Below, piece by piece: positions 1 through 8,589 of a stretch of 10,102 nt of DNA. The stretch's first letter is position 1. Every line of letters starts with the position of its first letter. The DNA is from Euperipatoides rowelli (Eukaryota; Onychophora; Udeonychophora; Euonychophora; Peripatopsidae): the NCBI GenBank assembly GCA_003024985.2, contig PXIH01S0009296.1; one strand, 5' to 3'. The notes under the pieces were generated by a model that was given only the letters and a program-made list of their open reading frames with translations, did no database searches and was not told where the DNA came from. Made by a program: the position numbers and the translations under genes.

Positions 1-2560
1 AAAAAAAGTTATCATTGCTTCAACGTGGATTTATTAAAGAGATAGGAATTGTTATATGAAAACAGAGTGAATACAATATCTTAGATGATGGGGTAGCAAT
101 AATTTTTCATAAATCATCTGCAATCCTAATAATGAATTTTAAATTCATTTTTTTTTGGGGGGAGGGGGGAAAATACATCGATTTTCAATATCCCCGTAAG
201 TAAGGTTGTACAAGTCTTTACCTGAAAGGATTAATGCAGTAATTTGAAATGCTAATCTTTGTAAAATAGTCTTCAATACAAACATTTTTATTTTATTTTA
301 TTAATAATTTAGAATTTCATCTTCAATTGCATCAAAATTATTGTTGCATAAAAGCATAGGCCTACTTAAACTATTTTGTTATCATTGAGTAGCCTACTTT
401 GCTATTCAGAAATGGCTAACTTAATCGTTTGTCTATAAAATTAAATGTTCACGTGACCAGGTATAAACCAAATTAATGAAATGCACTGAAAAAATCTTAT
501 GACGAACATGCCTCATGTGTCAAATTAAACATAAATATTAGCTACAATGTACAGAAAAGCTCAATAATTCAATGTTTTACACTTATGATCTATGAATTTT
601 TTTTTTTTAATTATAATTTATATAATTTTTTATAAACTTAAACAAAGATAGGCTATTAAAAAAAATCAAAATAAATATTTAAGATTATTCTTAATAAATT
701 TATTTAGGTAGGAAATATTTTCAAAATATTTCTATCAAGGGGATAATCAGATATGAAAATAGTGAAAATTCATCCTGTCATCAAAATCGAGATTATTATT
801 ATTTTTAGCTTCCATAAAACATTCATTAATAATAGCCTATAGATAAAATAAAATGTGGGTTGCAATGGCAGAAATGATAAAAAAAAAACAAGATTATTTG
901 GACTGTATCTACAATTTATTAAAAAAAATTATTAAACATGACGAAATATAGGGTAACTTTAAAAGTTTATTACGGTACTCGAGATTGCAGAGATGGAGGC
1001 TGCCATGTTTGGTATTTAATTAAGCTAAGAATCTTGGCAACCATAAACGTCATTGTAACATGTCAAAATTTATTTGTGAGCCAATAAGATAGCTTCTTTC
1101 AACAAGATATTTATTCTCATAAGCCTAATAAGCTTTTTATCCTTTTTTTATTGGTTGGCTGAGTTCATGTCATTATAGAACCAATTTTCAAACTTGTATA
1201 GTTAATGAGCATTTAAATTTACTGTTTTCACAACACATCATGTTTAGCTTTAAGTCTTATTATTTCTCATTAATATTATTAGGCTATTATATTACTGGTA
1301 TTGATCTTTTATCAAATGTTTTATTATGACCATTTTTTAAATTTTAGCTTATTTTAAAAATATAATTTAAAAAAAAAAACTGTTGAAAAACATTTATTTT
1401 GTTTAAAAAATAAATAAATTGTGATGATTAAAAACAACAGCACACATTCATTAACATTTAAGGATGCGTAAAACACACAATACAGCTTTCACAGTTCACA
1501 CATTTTTTTATAGCTTGTTTACTATAGGCTATCCATTACTAATTTTTTAAATTAAACTTTAAATCTTAAATATGCCTTGTGTAAAATTTAATTCAATTAA
1601 AGGATTTGGTATAAATAAAAAAATATTTAGAAAAATGCTATTGATTGAATCTCGTCAAAAAAAAAAATTTTAACAAAAGTTTAGACAATGCGGCGGTAGT
1701 TTTGGAACACATTAATTTCAAAATTGTTTTATGATTTTTTTGAAAATATATAGAAAAAAACTACTGGTTCAACTTAAATAATTTTTTCTAAAAGTTATTC
1801 ATGAATAAATAAACTATATTATACAATTAGCCTACAGAAGGAAATTTCTAAATTCTGCGCTTAGAAATATTTAAAAAAATATAAATTTTTAGTAAACAAA
1901 CGTAGTTGTCAAATTTTAAAATTTTCATAATTTTTTCAACTAATTTTTTTTAATCTTCTGTAGCCTACTTGTATAGACCATGATAAGTGAAATACAACTT
2001 GCTTTGTATAATTTCTTAATCTTTACTGGTTATGAAGATATGATTTTTCTAAGAGTACCATAAGCTATAAAAATGGGAATTTTGGCCAATGTCATGGAAA
2101 CGGGTCCTAGATGGACTATTCTAAATAAGTGTAATTTTTAAGAAGGGGGGGGCCAGAAATAAACCATAAAAGGATTTAAAGAAGCTGTGCCTAGTAGCCT
2201 ACTTGAAACCCAATTGTCCCTTAAAAAAAAAACAATAAAAAATGTTCAATATATTAAAGATTATTTTCTTAACAGTTTTAAGAATTTTAATAAGCTCTGC
2301 ATAAATTAATAGAAATGCATATTAAATAAAAATAAATCTAGGCTAAGGTAGGCCTAATTATTAAAATTGGTTTGAAGAAATTAAAATGTCGACGAAAATG
2401 GTGGTATTTTCTGAACTCCATAACATTTAGAACAAAAATCATCGAAGGTTAATGAGAAAACTTTTCTAGATTTTTTTAAAAATTATTTTTAATATTTTGT
2501 TACCAGCAAGTTTTGAATCAAACAAATTATTAAAACATCATAACCAGTTGCTATAGGCTA
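1..2560. other. AT-rich non-genic DNA
   Basis: I see no coding region, RNA gene or recognisable transposon here. Homopolymer A and T runs are frequent. A T-run followed by two G-runs lies at 148-169, next to a perfect 9-bp inverted repeat with a 1-nt spacer (131-149). A short purine run with G8 at about 2142-2152 resembles a polypurine tract but has no LTR-like sequence beside it. Copies of the TA-flanked GGC/GCC motif start at 357, 390, 649, 833, 1280, 1525, 1828, 1961, 2195, 2339, 2349 and 2554. These are the most distinctive content of the stretch. Confidence 0.7.
2339..2356. repeat. Paired TA-flanked motif (TAGGCTA + TAGGCCTA)
   Basis: TAGGCTA (2339-2345) is followed after three bases by TAGGCCTA (2349-2356). 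Similar close pairs occur at 4213-4228 and 9770-9784. Close pairing is more than independent chance would give. It fits insertions that each leave a new TA which can be hit again. Confidence 0.6.
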
Positions 2561-2613
2561 ACTTTGATTGATACAGTAGAATTTTTTTCAAAGTTTATGG
2601 ATATAAGGCCTAA

Positions 2614-2643
2614 AGCCTTATATCCACCAAAACAACATTTGTC
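2614..2643 (+). repeat. YPPKQHLS coding-like block, copy 1 (plus strand)
   Basis: This 30-nt block matches the reverse complement of 3359-3388 at 28 of 30 positions. Read in the frame that opens at 2564, both copies encode A-L-Y-P-P-K-Q-H-L-S. The two differences are third-position purine transitions in a Leu and a Lys codon, so the peptide is unchanged. The open frame continues to 2755. It contains D-K-S-R-E-T-F where the other copy has D-K-S-M-T-F. I do not recognise the family. It may be a fragment of a transposon-borne or host gene present in several copies. The frame is short (63 codons), so this is more likely a remnant than a working gene. Confidence 0.5.
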
Positions 2644-2805
2644 ATCGACAAAGTTGTCAGTTATTGTTGATATTTTTGTAAACATTGTCGATAAAAGTCG
2701 AGAAACATTCAACTGTCTCCACCAAAGTAATAATGTTTCTCAACTTAAAAAATAGCAAAACTTATTTAGTCAACATCCGACATCAATAAAAGGCATAAAG
2801 TTGGC

Positions 2806-2864
2806 TAGGCCTATGTACAGTAGCCTATAGGCTATATAGCCTATATATATAGCCTATAGGCCTA
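2806..2864. repeat. Dense cluster of TA-GGC/GCC-TA motifs
   Basis: Six motif copies lie within 59 bases: TAGGCCTA 2806-2813, TAGCCTA 2821-2827, TAGGCTA 2828-2834, TAGCCTA 2837-2843, TAGCCTA 2850-2856 and TAGGCCTA 2857-2864. They abut or are separated by TA steps. Bases 2821-2834 form a perfect 14-bp palindrome. The arrangement looks like repeated hits into a short TA-rich tract, each one regenerating TA. A simple palindromic microsatellite is the alternative. Confidence 0.8.
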
Positions 2865-3358
2865 CACTATATATTTTTATTAAAAACAACTTTTTATTTA
2901 TTTATGTTTTATTTATTTATACATAAACTTGAGAATGCGGTATATGAAGAAAATGAAATTTATTTTTAATTTTCTTTCACATTTCAAGCATCACTTTTCT
3001 TATTCCGATATTTATAAAAAGGATTTCTAGCATCCCATAATTCAGAATGCAAATGATATTTATCAATTAAAACAATAGTTTTGTCATTACCCATTTTTTT
3101 CAAAGTTTATAAAAACGATAGATGAAATTGATCAGATGTTCAATATGAAAGCCAATAAACATAGTCGTAACAGGAATTAATTCATTTCCTGTAGAGACGT
3201 GTTTGAAACAAAATTTGACACTATTGTCGACAACATGGTTTCTCTTTGAGCGAAACTGGAACATTTGTTTGCGACTACATTTCCCGACATGAAAAGTCAT
3301 CGACTTGTCTAATTTTCTGGAACTTTTTTCATTGACATTTGTCGGCGACCAATTCAAA

Positions 3359-3388
3359 GACAAATGTTGCTTTGGTGGATACAAGGCT
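3359..3388 (-). repeat. YPPKQHLS coding-like block, copy 2 (minus strand)
   Basis: This is the inverted counterpart of 2614-2643, about 715 bases away. On the minus strand the frame stays open from here down to 3100 (about 94 codons). It has no ATG at its upstream edge, and an in-frame stop lies just upstream. The peptide is rich in Lys, Arg and Ser and contains D-K-S-M-T-F about 30 residues after the shared block. A 17-nt direct repeat (2582-2598 and 3094-3110) shows that more sequence is shared between the two places than the block alone. I infer two decayed copies of one repeat family. The function is unknown. Confidence 0.45.
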
Positions 3389-3399
3389 AAAGTACTGTA

Positions 3400-4560
3400 T
3401 TTTATCTCCTATTCCAAATTTCTTTATCATAAAGATAAAATGAAGAGAACCACAATACTTAATCCATTATTAGATTTATTATTACAGAAGCCACAACAAT
3501 TTCCATGAGTGTTTCTCAAAATAGGGTTTGACAACAACTGTTGTGCAGTGACTACAAAACAGTTATGAAGTGAATTTCTTTGCTGACTTTTAGTCCTGGG
3601 GTTATGAATTTTTTGGACTTTTTCTCCTTAAACAGGGGTTCAAGATATCCTAACCTTCTCTGACACTATTCTTAATATGTGAATAAATAAATAGAGGCTA
3701 TTTACTGTCTACACTAACTTATAGGCCTACTATAAGCAGATACCCTATGCCCTGAGATTCTTTAAAACATTCTAAGTAATTTATGTGAACTTGACATTTG
3801 GCTTCTATCTTGGAAGGCTGGTAGCATTGAGCTCTTCATTTTTGGTAAAAATTCACTATTTTTTGTTGATTTTGATTTATTTTATATTGAAGTTCAGTTG
3901 CTATAAAGGCAAATACCTAAATCTGTTTTTATTTTTAAAAAGTTTCATTATTTATTTGATAGATTTTTCATAGTGTGAAGTTTATAGCATTGACATATAG
4001 GGTCTTCCTTATCAGCCCAATATTGACTTTTGGATACCATACTGAATTTGTTGGTTTTATTCTTATATATAATGGCATACTTTAGAGACTTATAAATATT
4101 TGGTATTAATTTTGTTTAAGAATTTTTTAAAGTTAGCAAAATTTCCCAGCCTATCTTTATTAACATTGATATAGCCTACCTATATTGAGGCCTTTTTTTT
4201 TTTTTTTTAAAGTAGGCTATTAGGCCTAGTGCTTTTATTTTTGTATTGGTTTATTCTTGGTTAAGTAAGAATATCTTTAATTTTAATAAAAATAGGTTTT
4301 ATTTAACTAAATTTTTTCATAAAATTTAAGTTTTATTGTAGGCTATATAACCCTTAAATTCATACGGTAGGTAGCCTATCTACTATGAATGCTAATTTTT
4401 ATTTTGATGTTTGTTTCACTTTAAATTGATTATTGGCTTATTATAAATTGTATTACAGTAATGTAGAATCTTTTTGTTTTAATTTATATTTTACTATTTT
4501 TTAAATATTTTGTTGCCATTGATTATTGAAGTAGGCTACTATGCAAAATTTCTACTTGAG
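3400..4560. other. AT-rich non-genic DNA
   Basis: No supportable gene is present. A 62-codon open frame at 3785-3973 is rich in Phe, Leu and Ile, as expected for T-rich DNA read at random. A run of 16 T lies at 4193-4208. TA-flanked motifs start at 3722, 4172, 4213, 4221, 4339, 4372 and 4532. Decayed-looking variants occur nearby, such as CAGCCTA around 4148. Confidence 0.65.
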
Positions 4561-4650
4561 GTTTAGAAGAATCAGTTCTACCTTTTCCCCAATATAAAAG
4601 GGGAATGTTTGGCGGATAAATTGACAGAGGACCATATTTTTACATTGATA

Positions 4651-5058
4651 AGGTAGAAGAAGCATGGAGAGAATGATTATCAAGGCATGTTTGCATAAGA
4701 AAACTTAATTCAATGGCTTGATCAGATGACGGATTTACATGAGAAGATGGTAGGCGTAATTAATAGGTTGTCCTATTTCTCTGCGTCTTCACAATTATAC
4801 TTCATGAAGTGATTGTTAGCATGGTGGAAGGATTATGATTATTCTCTCTCGAATAAAAAGGTCACATCAATATTAATTTTTTAGCATACGTAATGAATGT
4901 AGCCTATTTCTACAGGAATTTTCTTCCCACCTGTAGTCTACGGGTATGTCTTTGAAAGCCATTAAGTGTGAAGGGATGGAGACCAAGACATATGAAAATA
5001 GATGAAAGGATAATATCTTGGTGCTGGATAGGCTAATAGGAAGATCAATGTGGTTCAA
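4651..5058 (+). pseudogene. Possible decayed coding remnant, family unknown
   Basis: Composition becomes less AT-rich here and one frame reads plausibly as protein. After a stop at 4696-4698 it stays open for 36 codons to a TGA at 4810, with a mixed hydrophobic and charged stretch containing W-L-D-Q-M and V-I-N-R-L-S. Further on, another frame (about 4911-5058, interrupted by two stops) reads like protein again, with D-N-I-L-V-L-D-R-L. A TAGCCTA copy sits at 4910-4916 between the two. I cannot match either piece to a family. A retroelement gag remnant or a dead host exon are both possible, and chance is not excluded. Confidence 0.2.
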
Positions 5059-5205
5059 ATATTGAAATATCTAGGTAGACTACCGTTTCTTCAAAACTAG
5101 TGTAATAAATAGAAAAGGGGTAATTTTTTTTTTTTTGTACATAGTCTAAATAAAGGTTCATTTGTTTTCTGTCTTCCATACAGGGGCAGGCAATAATAAC
5201 GCAGT

Positions 5206-5883
5206 TCATCCTGCGATATCTTCTGCTACATAAGCAGTTATCAAGTTTACGTTGCTAGAGAGAGGATGATCAATAGTCCACTTCTCTTCAACAGTCATTT
5301 CTTTTTTAAATATTTTCTTAGTTTGTGCAATGGCTACCAGTTCTAGTATTTCTGACTCAGGTCCCACCAATCCAGGTGCTACCAGTTCTGGTCTCACTGG
5401 CTCTGGTATTGTTGATGCTGGCATGGCTCTTACATGGGTTTTACTAATTTGTCTCCTTGTTCCAGGTCAACCGTCTTCCTTTTTCTCTTTTTTTTTGTTT
5501 GGTTTATTTTTCATTTTCTTTATTCTGTTCTTTTTGTGTCATTCTGTATGATTGACCAATGAGTGATTGTTCTATGATGTCCTCCTCCTTTGATACCTTC
5601 TCATCTATCCAAGTAGTTCCTCACATTCTTCTTTCAACTCCAGAACTTCTGCTTTTTCTTCCAGTGGAATAGCTATTCCCTGCTCTTCTAGCATTTCACA
5701 TAGGACTTTTATCCTTAATAGTTTATGCTCTAGTTCTGTAGCTAAGTCCACATTTAATTCAATAAATTCCATTGCCAATGCAGATCTGTCTCTTTAATCC
5801 ATTGTTTTTGTGCCTCATCAATAATTTAATGTTGGGCAATTTTTTTTACTTTGGGCACGATTACTAGCTGCCAAATTTTCCAT
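5206..5883 (-). pseudogene. Broken charged, coiled-coil-like gene
   Basis: Read on the minus strand from an ATG at 5883 (context A-A-T-ATG-G), the sequence gives protein-like pieces in shifting frames. First is a short basic start. Next is an open 62-codon segment (5793 down to 5605) dominated by Glu, Leu and Lys in heptad-like spacing, so likely coiled coil. After a one-frame shift comes a 33-codon acidic and Gln-rich piece (5605 down to 5504). A lysine/arginine cluster resembling a nuclear localisation signal follows at about 5495-5475. The last segment is open for 72 codons (5424 down to 5206), starting with Pro/Glu-rich repeats. Several frameshifts and stops make it non-functional as a single frame. 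I do not recognise the family. A retroelement gag or a dead host gene is possible. It runs head-to-head with the pol remnant that starts at about 6034, so it is not the gag of that element in normal order. Confidence 0.45.
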
Positions 5884-6449
5884 ATTTTATATCTTTAGCC
5901 TAGTCTTGCAGTAAAATATTTTTCATGTTTTCTGCTAGAAATCAAACTTAATGATTTTTGTTAACTTGTTTTAATTTTTTTTTTTGTTAATTTGATCTAC
6001 AGTAGTTCTCCTCCATTCCTCTTTGGGCCCCGACCATTTGGATTGTTAAATTATTATATAAAAATTGTAAAAATTTCATCTAGTATATTACACCCGCTGC
6101 ATAATTTATTGAAAAAGTCCTTGGACATGGACTAAAGAATATGAGAATGCATTTATTGAATGCAAGAATGTGTTTACATCTGACTTTGTACTGATTAACT
6201 ATGATGTGACAAAATCATTGAAATTGGAATGTGATGTGTCTCCATATGGGTTGGGAGCAATTTATATTGCATACTCTACCAAATGGGGATGGCAAACCAA
6301 TTGCATATGCTTCTAGGACTTTATCAAAAGCCAAGGAGAATTATGCACAAATTGAATGGGAAGCTTTGGCTGTGATATTTGGTTTAAAGAAGTTAGAACA
6401 ATACCTGTATGGTAGGGTGTTCACAATAGTAACTAACCACAAACCTCTT

Positions 6450-6479
6450 ATCACAATACTTGGTATCACAATACTTGGA
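6450..6479 (+). repeat. 15-bp in-frame tandem duplication
   Basis: Bases 6450-6464 and 6465-6479 are identical except for the last base. The unit encodes I-T-I-L-G, so the motif after H-K-P-L is doubled without changing frame. The family normally has this motif once. It is likely a replication-slippage duplication in this copy. Confidence 0.9.
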
Positions 6480-6559
6480 CCAACAAAGTAAACCTCTTCA
6501 TTAGCAGCCACAAGAATTAAAAAATAGTCTGTATTGCTATTATCATTTAGATATGATAT

Positions 6560-6566
6560 TAGCCTA
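6560..6566. repeat. TAGCCTA inside the RNase H/integrase linker
   Basis: Upstream the frame reads Y-D-I. Downstream it resumes two frames over with K-Y-R-K-D-L-E-H. The offset equals five bases. Discounting AGCCT (or TAGCC) makes the two pieces continuous with no codon lost, so the motif is an insertion relative to the parent element. Confidence 0.85.
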
Positions 6567-6661
6567 AGTACAGAAAAGACTTAGAACATGTAAATGTTGA
6601 TACCCTCTCCCGCCTACCAAATGACACTGACTACAATATTGAGAGTAAAATATATACACCT

Positions 6662-7087
6662 TCCTACTTTCTCATTGTGGTTGATACACACTCAAAGTGG
6701 ATAGAGGTTGAGTGGATGAAAAAGATAACATCACACACCATTTCTAAATTGAGACAGATGATGGCCAGATATGGCATACCAAGGGAGTTCCCTTGGTATG
6801 GTCCACAATTGACATCTCTCGAGTTAGAATTATTTGTGAAATCGAATGGTATAAAACACATATTAGTTCCAGTATATCAACCACAGTCTAATGGATTGGC
6901 GGAAAGGGCTGTGCAGCATGTGAAGGAGACAGTGTCCAAAATGTGGAATGATGCAAAGGATGATTACAATTTAAATCATAAAATTTGTAGGTTTTTGATG
7001 ATGCAACATTCCACACCACATGCTACCACGGGCATATGTCCATCAGAACTGTATGTAGGTAAACACCATGTACAAAACTATCATTGA
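6662..7087 (+). pseudogene. pol: Integrase catalytic core remnant
   Basis: The frame is open from about 6662 and begins with F-L-I-V-V-D-T-H-S-K-W, the start of the integrase core (first catalytic Asp, codon 6683-6685). The third acid is present in N-G-L-A-E-R (Glu codon 6902-6904). The second Asp, 36 residues before that Glu, is replaced by Trp (codon 6794-6796) inside P-W-Y-G-P-Q. The spacing of the D-X35-E pattern is kept. The usual Y-H-P of the family is Y-Q-P. The zinc-binding (HHCC) domain that should sit between L-S-R-L-P and the core is missing. Only about 35 bases separate the two, so several hundred bases have been lost. The core ends in T-P-H-A-T-T-G and P-S-E-L. The open frame has no ATG at its start because it is internal to a polyprotein. 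Confidence 0.93.
6778..6797. repeat. Perfect 9-bp palindrome with 2-nt spacer in the integrase active site
   Basis: ACCAAGGGA (6778-6786) and TCCCTTGGT (6789-6797) are exact reverse complements around GT. The right arm covers the codons where the family has Ser-Asp-Asn-Gly, so the loss of the second catalytic Asp coincides with the palindrome. Confidence 0.9.
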
Positions 7088-7551
7088 TACATATGATTTG
7101 TCCACACATATAGAGGAGCAACAAGAAGACAAAATGATCAGTATGATCGTAAGCACAAAAGTACTAGGGAGTTTGATGAAGGCCAAGAGGTATAGCCTAC
7201 TATAGAAGCTACTTGCAAAATGAAGACAAATGGAGACCTGGTACCCTAGGAATGAAAAATGTCAACAATACCTGGATAGTTGAGACTGATCATGGAAACA
7301 AAGTGATCATATATGTTGACCAACTAAAGAGAAAAAATATGGAAGCAGAACATATACATAAAGAGATAGTTCCAAGTCATACTCAAACCCCAAAGGTAAA
7401 GCAAATGGAAAACAGTGTGAATCAGGACACTGAAGAAGAGACATCAAAGCACGAAATTGATGGTAAAACAGCACAAGAGTTCAAAGACCATTATGATTCA
7501 AAGATCCCATTGAGAAGATCAGAGAGGATAGTGAAAAACCTGATAGACTGA
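7083..7551 (+). pseudogene. pol: Integrase C-terminal region and pol tail
   Basis: After the core, similarity moves between frames: a short piece at about 7083-7128 (L-S-T-H-I-E-E-Q-Q), then Q-Y-D-R-K-H and F-D-E-G-Q-E-V up to a stop that is part of TAGCCTA at 7193-7199. Beyond that motif a 116-codon open frame (from about 7201) begins S-Y-L-Q-N-E-D-K-W-R-P-G-T. This corresponds to the SH3-like C-terminal fold that binds DNA in gypsy integrases, with V-D-Q-L following. The tail is hydrophilic and ends P-L-R-R-S-E-R before TGA at 7549-7551, a common end for pol in this family. The first Met-like codon at 7213 is TTG, so this is not a separate gene. Confidence 0.88.
7193..7199. repeat. TAGCCTA inside the integrase C-terminal region
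   Basis: This is the second motif copy in pol. The frame before it ends G-Q-E-V and the motif itself brings the stop TAG. The frame after it resumes at S-Y-L-Q-N-E-D. Discounting five bases joins the two frames exactly. It is an independent instance of the same change seen at 6560. Confidence 0.85.
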
Positions 7552-7616
7552 ATTTGTAGTTTTTTTCTTTTTTGTGTTAGTTTTTTAATTTTATCTTTTG
7601 GATGTTTGACAATTAT

Positions 7617-7628
7617 AAAGAAGGGGGG
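7617..7628 (+). promoter_or_regulatory. Polypurine tract of the retrotransposon
   Basis: AAAGAAGGGGGG lies 65 bases after the pol stop and is immediately followed by TG. This is the expected place and form of the primer site for plus-strand DNA synthesis next to a 3' LTR. Confidence 0.8.
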
Positions 7629-7789
7629 TGGTGTATTGTTTGTACCTAAACTTATCTCTTAGTTTAGCCAGGAACTTGCGCTATGACAAAGTTGTGCATC
7701 ATCAAGCTATTCAGTAGTTAGCAGATAGCCTTATATACTGTATGTTCTTTTCTTTCTCTCAGACCAATAAACTTATTGGCAAACTTTCA
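7629..7789 (+). repeat. 3' LTR (right end uncertain)
   Basis: The LTR starts with TG right after the polypurine tract (7629, or TGTATTG at 7632). It contains a TATA-like TTATATA at 7731-7737 and a polyadenylation signal AATAAA at 7766-7771. A plausible end is the CA at 7788-7789, giving about 160 bp; the CA at 7813-7814 is an alternative. No matching 5' LTR occurs in the window, so the end could not be confirmed by comparison and no target-site duplication can be assigned. Confidence 0.65.
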
Positions 7790-7860
7790 ATTGTGTATTT
7801 TTATATGAATAACATACATGACATTAAACATATTTATTAATGATTAATTTAATATTTTTA

Positions 7861-8570
7861 TACAACTGTAGAAATGCCGACCAAGAGCGCCCCACTAAAC
7901 AAGGGTGCCCCCCCTCCCTATTTCTTGTCAAATCATAGGTATATAGCGCCATCGTTGAACAAGAGCACCATCACTGCATTTTGACTTTTTTATCACTGAA
8001 GGAAATCCAAGGGGTATCTAACTTCTAAGCAAGAGCGCCCCCTAGATTTTTGCTTCATTTTACCTCATTTAAGGTTCAGGACAGGGTATCCATACAAGAG
8101 CGCCATGTAAAACTTTTCATGTCATCAGGTGACATTATTAGGCTGTGATGTCATTTTTATGTGTTTTACATCATCTCATATATTGTAGCTTCTATGAATA
8201 GTGTTGAATCCTCATAAACAGAACGAAAGAGGCAGGGCCTGTAAATTAAAAAGTGAATGTTTTAATTTACATGGCGCTCTTACTTGACACAACCTTTAAT
8301 TGATGTGTGACATCATGTTTTAGTGTGTACCTGCCATTGTCCTAAAGTTTTGGGAAGCATGTCCAAGCAAGGGCGCCGTTTTGAAAAAAAATTATTTTTA
8401 ATGAATTTTGATGGTATCCAAACAAAAGCTCCTGGTCAATTTTGCAATGCATTGTGGTAAATCTAAGGTTCACTAGCATGGAGCCGAACAAGAGTGCCAC
8501 CCCCCCCCCTTCAATTTTTCCCCAAACGAATGATAAGAGTGCAGGCTCCCTTGCTCGGCATTTTACGGTA
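7861..8570. mobile_element. Candidate non-autonomous DNA transposon with repeated AAGAGCGCC motif
   Basis: The left end (about 7861-7885) and the reverse complement of the right end (8550-8570) share ATGCCGA, then a one-base difference, then CAAG. Before ATGCCGA they share a CYGTA block, giving imperfect terminal inverted repeats of about 20 bp. Inside are near-copies of CAAGAGCGCC at about 7881, 7898, 7958, 8029, 8094, 8367, 8420 and 8487, plus one inverted copy at 8271-8286. Many are spaced 55-71 bp. Several are preceded by GGTATCYA. No protein is encoded. Repeated subterminal motifs of this kind in other elements are transposase-binding sites. The same role here is inference. Confidence 0.6.
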
Positions 8571-8589
8571 GTAGTTTCAGTATCCCTCA

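Larger units (their letters stand above)
6034..6629 (+). pseudogene. pol: Reverse transcriptase end plus RNase H remnant
   Basis: The first piece (6040-6117) carries G-L-L-N-Y-Y followed by L-H-P-L-H-N-L-L-K-K, the connection typical of gypsy reverse transcriptase before RNase H. After a one-base shift near 6118 the frame reads W-T-W-T-K-E and the first RNase H aspartate in D-V-S-P-Y-G-L-G-A (Asp codon 6233-6235). Another one-base shift near 6266 leads to P-I-A-Y-A-S-R-T-L-S and E-W-E-A-L-A (second catalytic acid). In the T-D-H-K-P-L motif the Asp is replaced by Asn (codon 6435-6437), which should kill the RNA-degrading activity. A 15-bp in-frame duplication follows at 6450-6479. Stops occur at 6489 and 6525, the latter where the family usually has Trp. 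After a five-base insertion at 6560 the end motif N-V-D-T-L-S-R-L-P is still legible. Confidence 0.92.
6034..7789 (+). mobile_element. 5'-truncated, decayed Ty3/gypsy LTR retrotransposon
   Basis: Domains appear in the order expected for Ty3/gypsy pol: the C-terminal end of reverse transcriptase, RNase H, integrase core, integrase C-terminal region, then polypurine tract and 3' LTR. Gag, protease and the reverse transcriptase catalytic domain are missing, and no 5' LTR or primer-binding site is visible. Visible lesions are one-base frame changes near 6118 and 6266, stops at 6489 and 6525, five-base insertions at 6560 and 7193, a large deletion near 6630-6665, and a frame excursion at 7080-7130. 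Two catalytic residues are replaced. The copy cannot move by itself. Confidence 0.93.

Noticed and set aside
131-149. Perfect 9-bp inverted repeat with a 1-nt spacer
   Set aside because: Almost pure A/T, and likely by chance in DNA this AT-rich.
2142-2152. Purine run resembling a second polypurine tract
   Set aside because: No LTR-like start, TATA box, polyadenylation signal or pol remnant lies beside it.
3785-3973. 62-codon plus-strand open frame
   Set aside because: Composition is Phe/Leu/Ile-heavy as in random T-rich DNA, with no motif or homology visible.
4873-5058. 61-codon minus-strand open frame
   Set aside because: No recognisable motif. It is antisense to weak coding-like traces on the plus strand and too short to support alone.
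5330-5551. 73-codon plus-strand frame with Ser/Gly/Thr-rich start and Phe-rich end
   Set aside because: It is the antisense shadow of the more protein-like minus-strand pseudogene, and the Phe run comes from a T-rich tract.
6664-6861. 65-codon minus-strand open frame
   Set aside because: It is antisense to the clearly recognised integrase core.
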